A stretch of 64,000 nt of DNA, from assembly GCA_963813485.1 (NCBI GenBank), contig CAWEZE010000030.1, positions 13,434-77,433 on the forward strand. Reading direction: 5' to 3'. The DNA comes from DASQUK01 sp963813485. Lineage in GTDB: Bacteria; Actinomycetota; Acidimicrobiia; Acidimicrobiales; VFJN01. The notes beneath the pieces are model-generated. The model saw nothing but the letters and a program-made list of their open reading frames with translations, did not search any database and was not told where the DNA came from. Positions 63,898 to 64,000 of this stretch are shown here, piece by piece. The position numbers were made by a program, and so were the translations under genes. Each line of letters starts with the position of its first letter. Within the stretch, counting starts at the first letter, position 1.

Positions 63898-64000
63898 TTG
63901 TCCACTCGCATCCGGGATCGGTATTCGTTCGCGAACATAGAGGAGGCCCTCCCGCTTCCCGATCTGATCGCGATCCAGCGGAAGTCCTTCGACTGGTTCC
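63898..64000 (+). CDS. rpoB: RNA polymerase beta subunit, 5' end
   Basis: First 34 codons only; the gene runs off the window. From TTG 63898 the protein reads STRIRDRYSFANIEEALPLP then DLIAIQRKSFDWF, the conserved RpoB N-terminus. The start is set by GAGGAG at 63885-63890, seven bases upstream. Location after rplJ-rplL is the universal order. Confidence 0.93.
   Translation, partial: MSTRIRDRYSFANIEEALPLPDLIAIQRKSFDWF

Overview
The window is high-GC bacterial DNA (roughly 70% G+C) with many GTG/TTG starts, four-base stop/start overlaps, leaderless-looking promoters and a tuf-rpmG-secE-nusG-rplKAJL-rpoB block. Protein types (EFG-less second complex I, TDO/kynureninase pair, NusG with a long acidic N-terminus, Tat-lipoprotein PotD) point to an actinobacterium, most likely Acidimicrobiia. 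The class-level placement is inference, not proof.

Layout. (1) 1-11637: the tail of a tightly overlapped respiratory complex I operon (nuoF partial, G, H, I, J, K, L, M, N). (2) 11638-13888: a hairpin, then a sigma-70-like gene with a low-complexity linker and several frame breaks, followed by a single-pass membrane partner protein. (3) 13889-24982: a second complex I locus, nuoA, B, C, D, H, I, J, K, L, M, N, with no nuoE/F/G. Its genes are separated by hairpin-bearing gaps. It is followed at 25068 by a MidA/NDUFAF7-type methyltransferase, a family whose eukaryotic member methylates the NuoD homologue. (4) 26270-33345: TetR regulator, acetyl-CoA synthetase, tryptophan 2,3-dioxygenase and kynureninase, a HAD phosphatase, HtpX protease, YajQ and tRNA-Tyr. 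(5) 33367-39331: histidine utilisation genes hutH-hutU-hutF-hutI. (6) 39300-44244: a broken MFS/SRPBCC region, an SDR, a FAD amine oxidase, a Cys-rich small protein and a cysteine-desulfurase-like enzyme. (7) 44247-53126: a polyamine uptake and catabolism cluster (aminoaldehyde dehydrogenase, potA-D-B-C, class III aminotransferase, alanine dehydrogenase, Lrp/AsnC regulator). (8) 53407-54965: GNAT and a degenerate ATPase-like protein. (9) 55069-64000: tRNA-Thr, tRNA-Met, tuf, rpmG, an ECF sigma/anti-sigma pair, a 3-His cupin, tRNA-Trp, secE, nusG, rplK, rplA, an L10-type leader, rplJ, rplL, a broken phosphotransferase and the start of rpoB.

How the genes work together. The two nuo loci supply two proton-pumping quinone reductases. 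The first has the NADH module; the second lacks it and must take electrons from another donor. The hut, kynurenine and polyamine genes feed amino-acid and amine carbon into glutamate, alanine/pyruvate, acetyl-CoA and NADH, which the respiratory chain consumes.

Quality caution. At least seven otherwise well-conserved genes, including the presumably essential nusG, are interrupted by one-base frame changes, most of them single extra bases. This looks more like residual sequencing indels than biological decay. Coordinates of those genes are given across the break. No CRISPR array, insertion sequence, transposase, integrase, phage gene or replication origin was seen.
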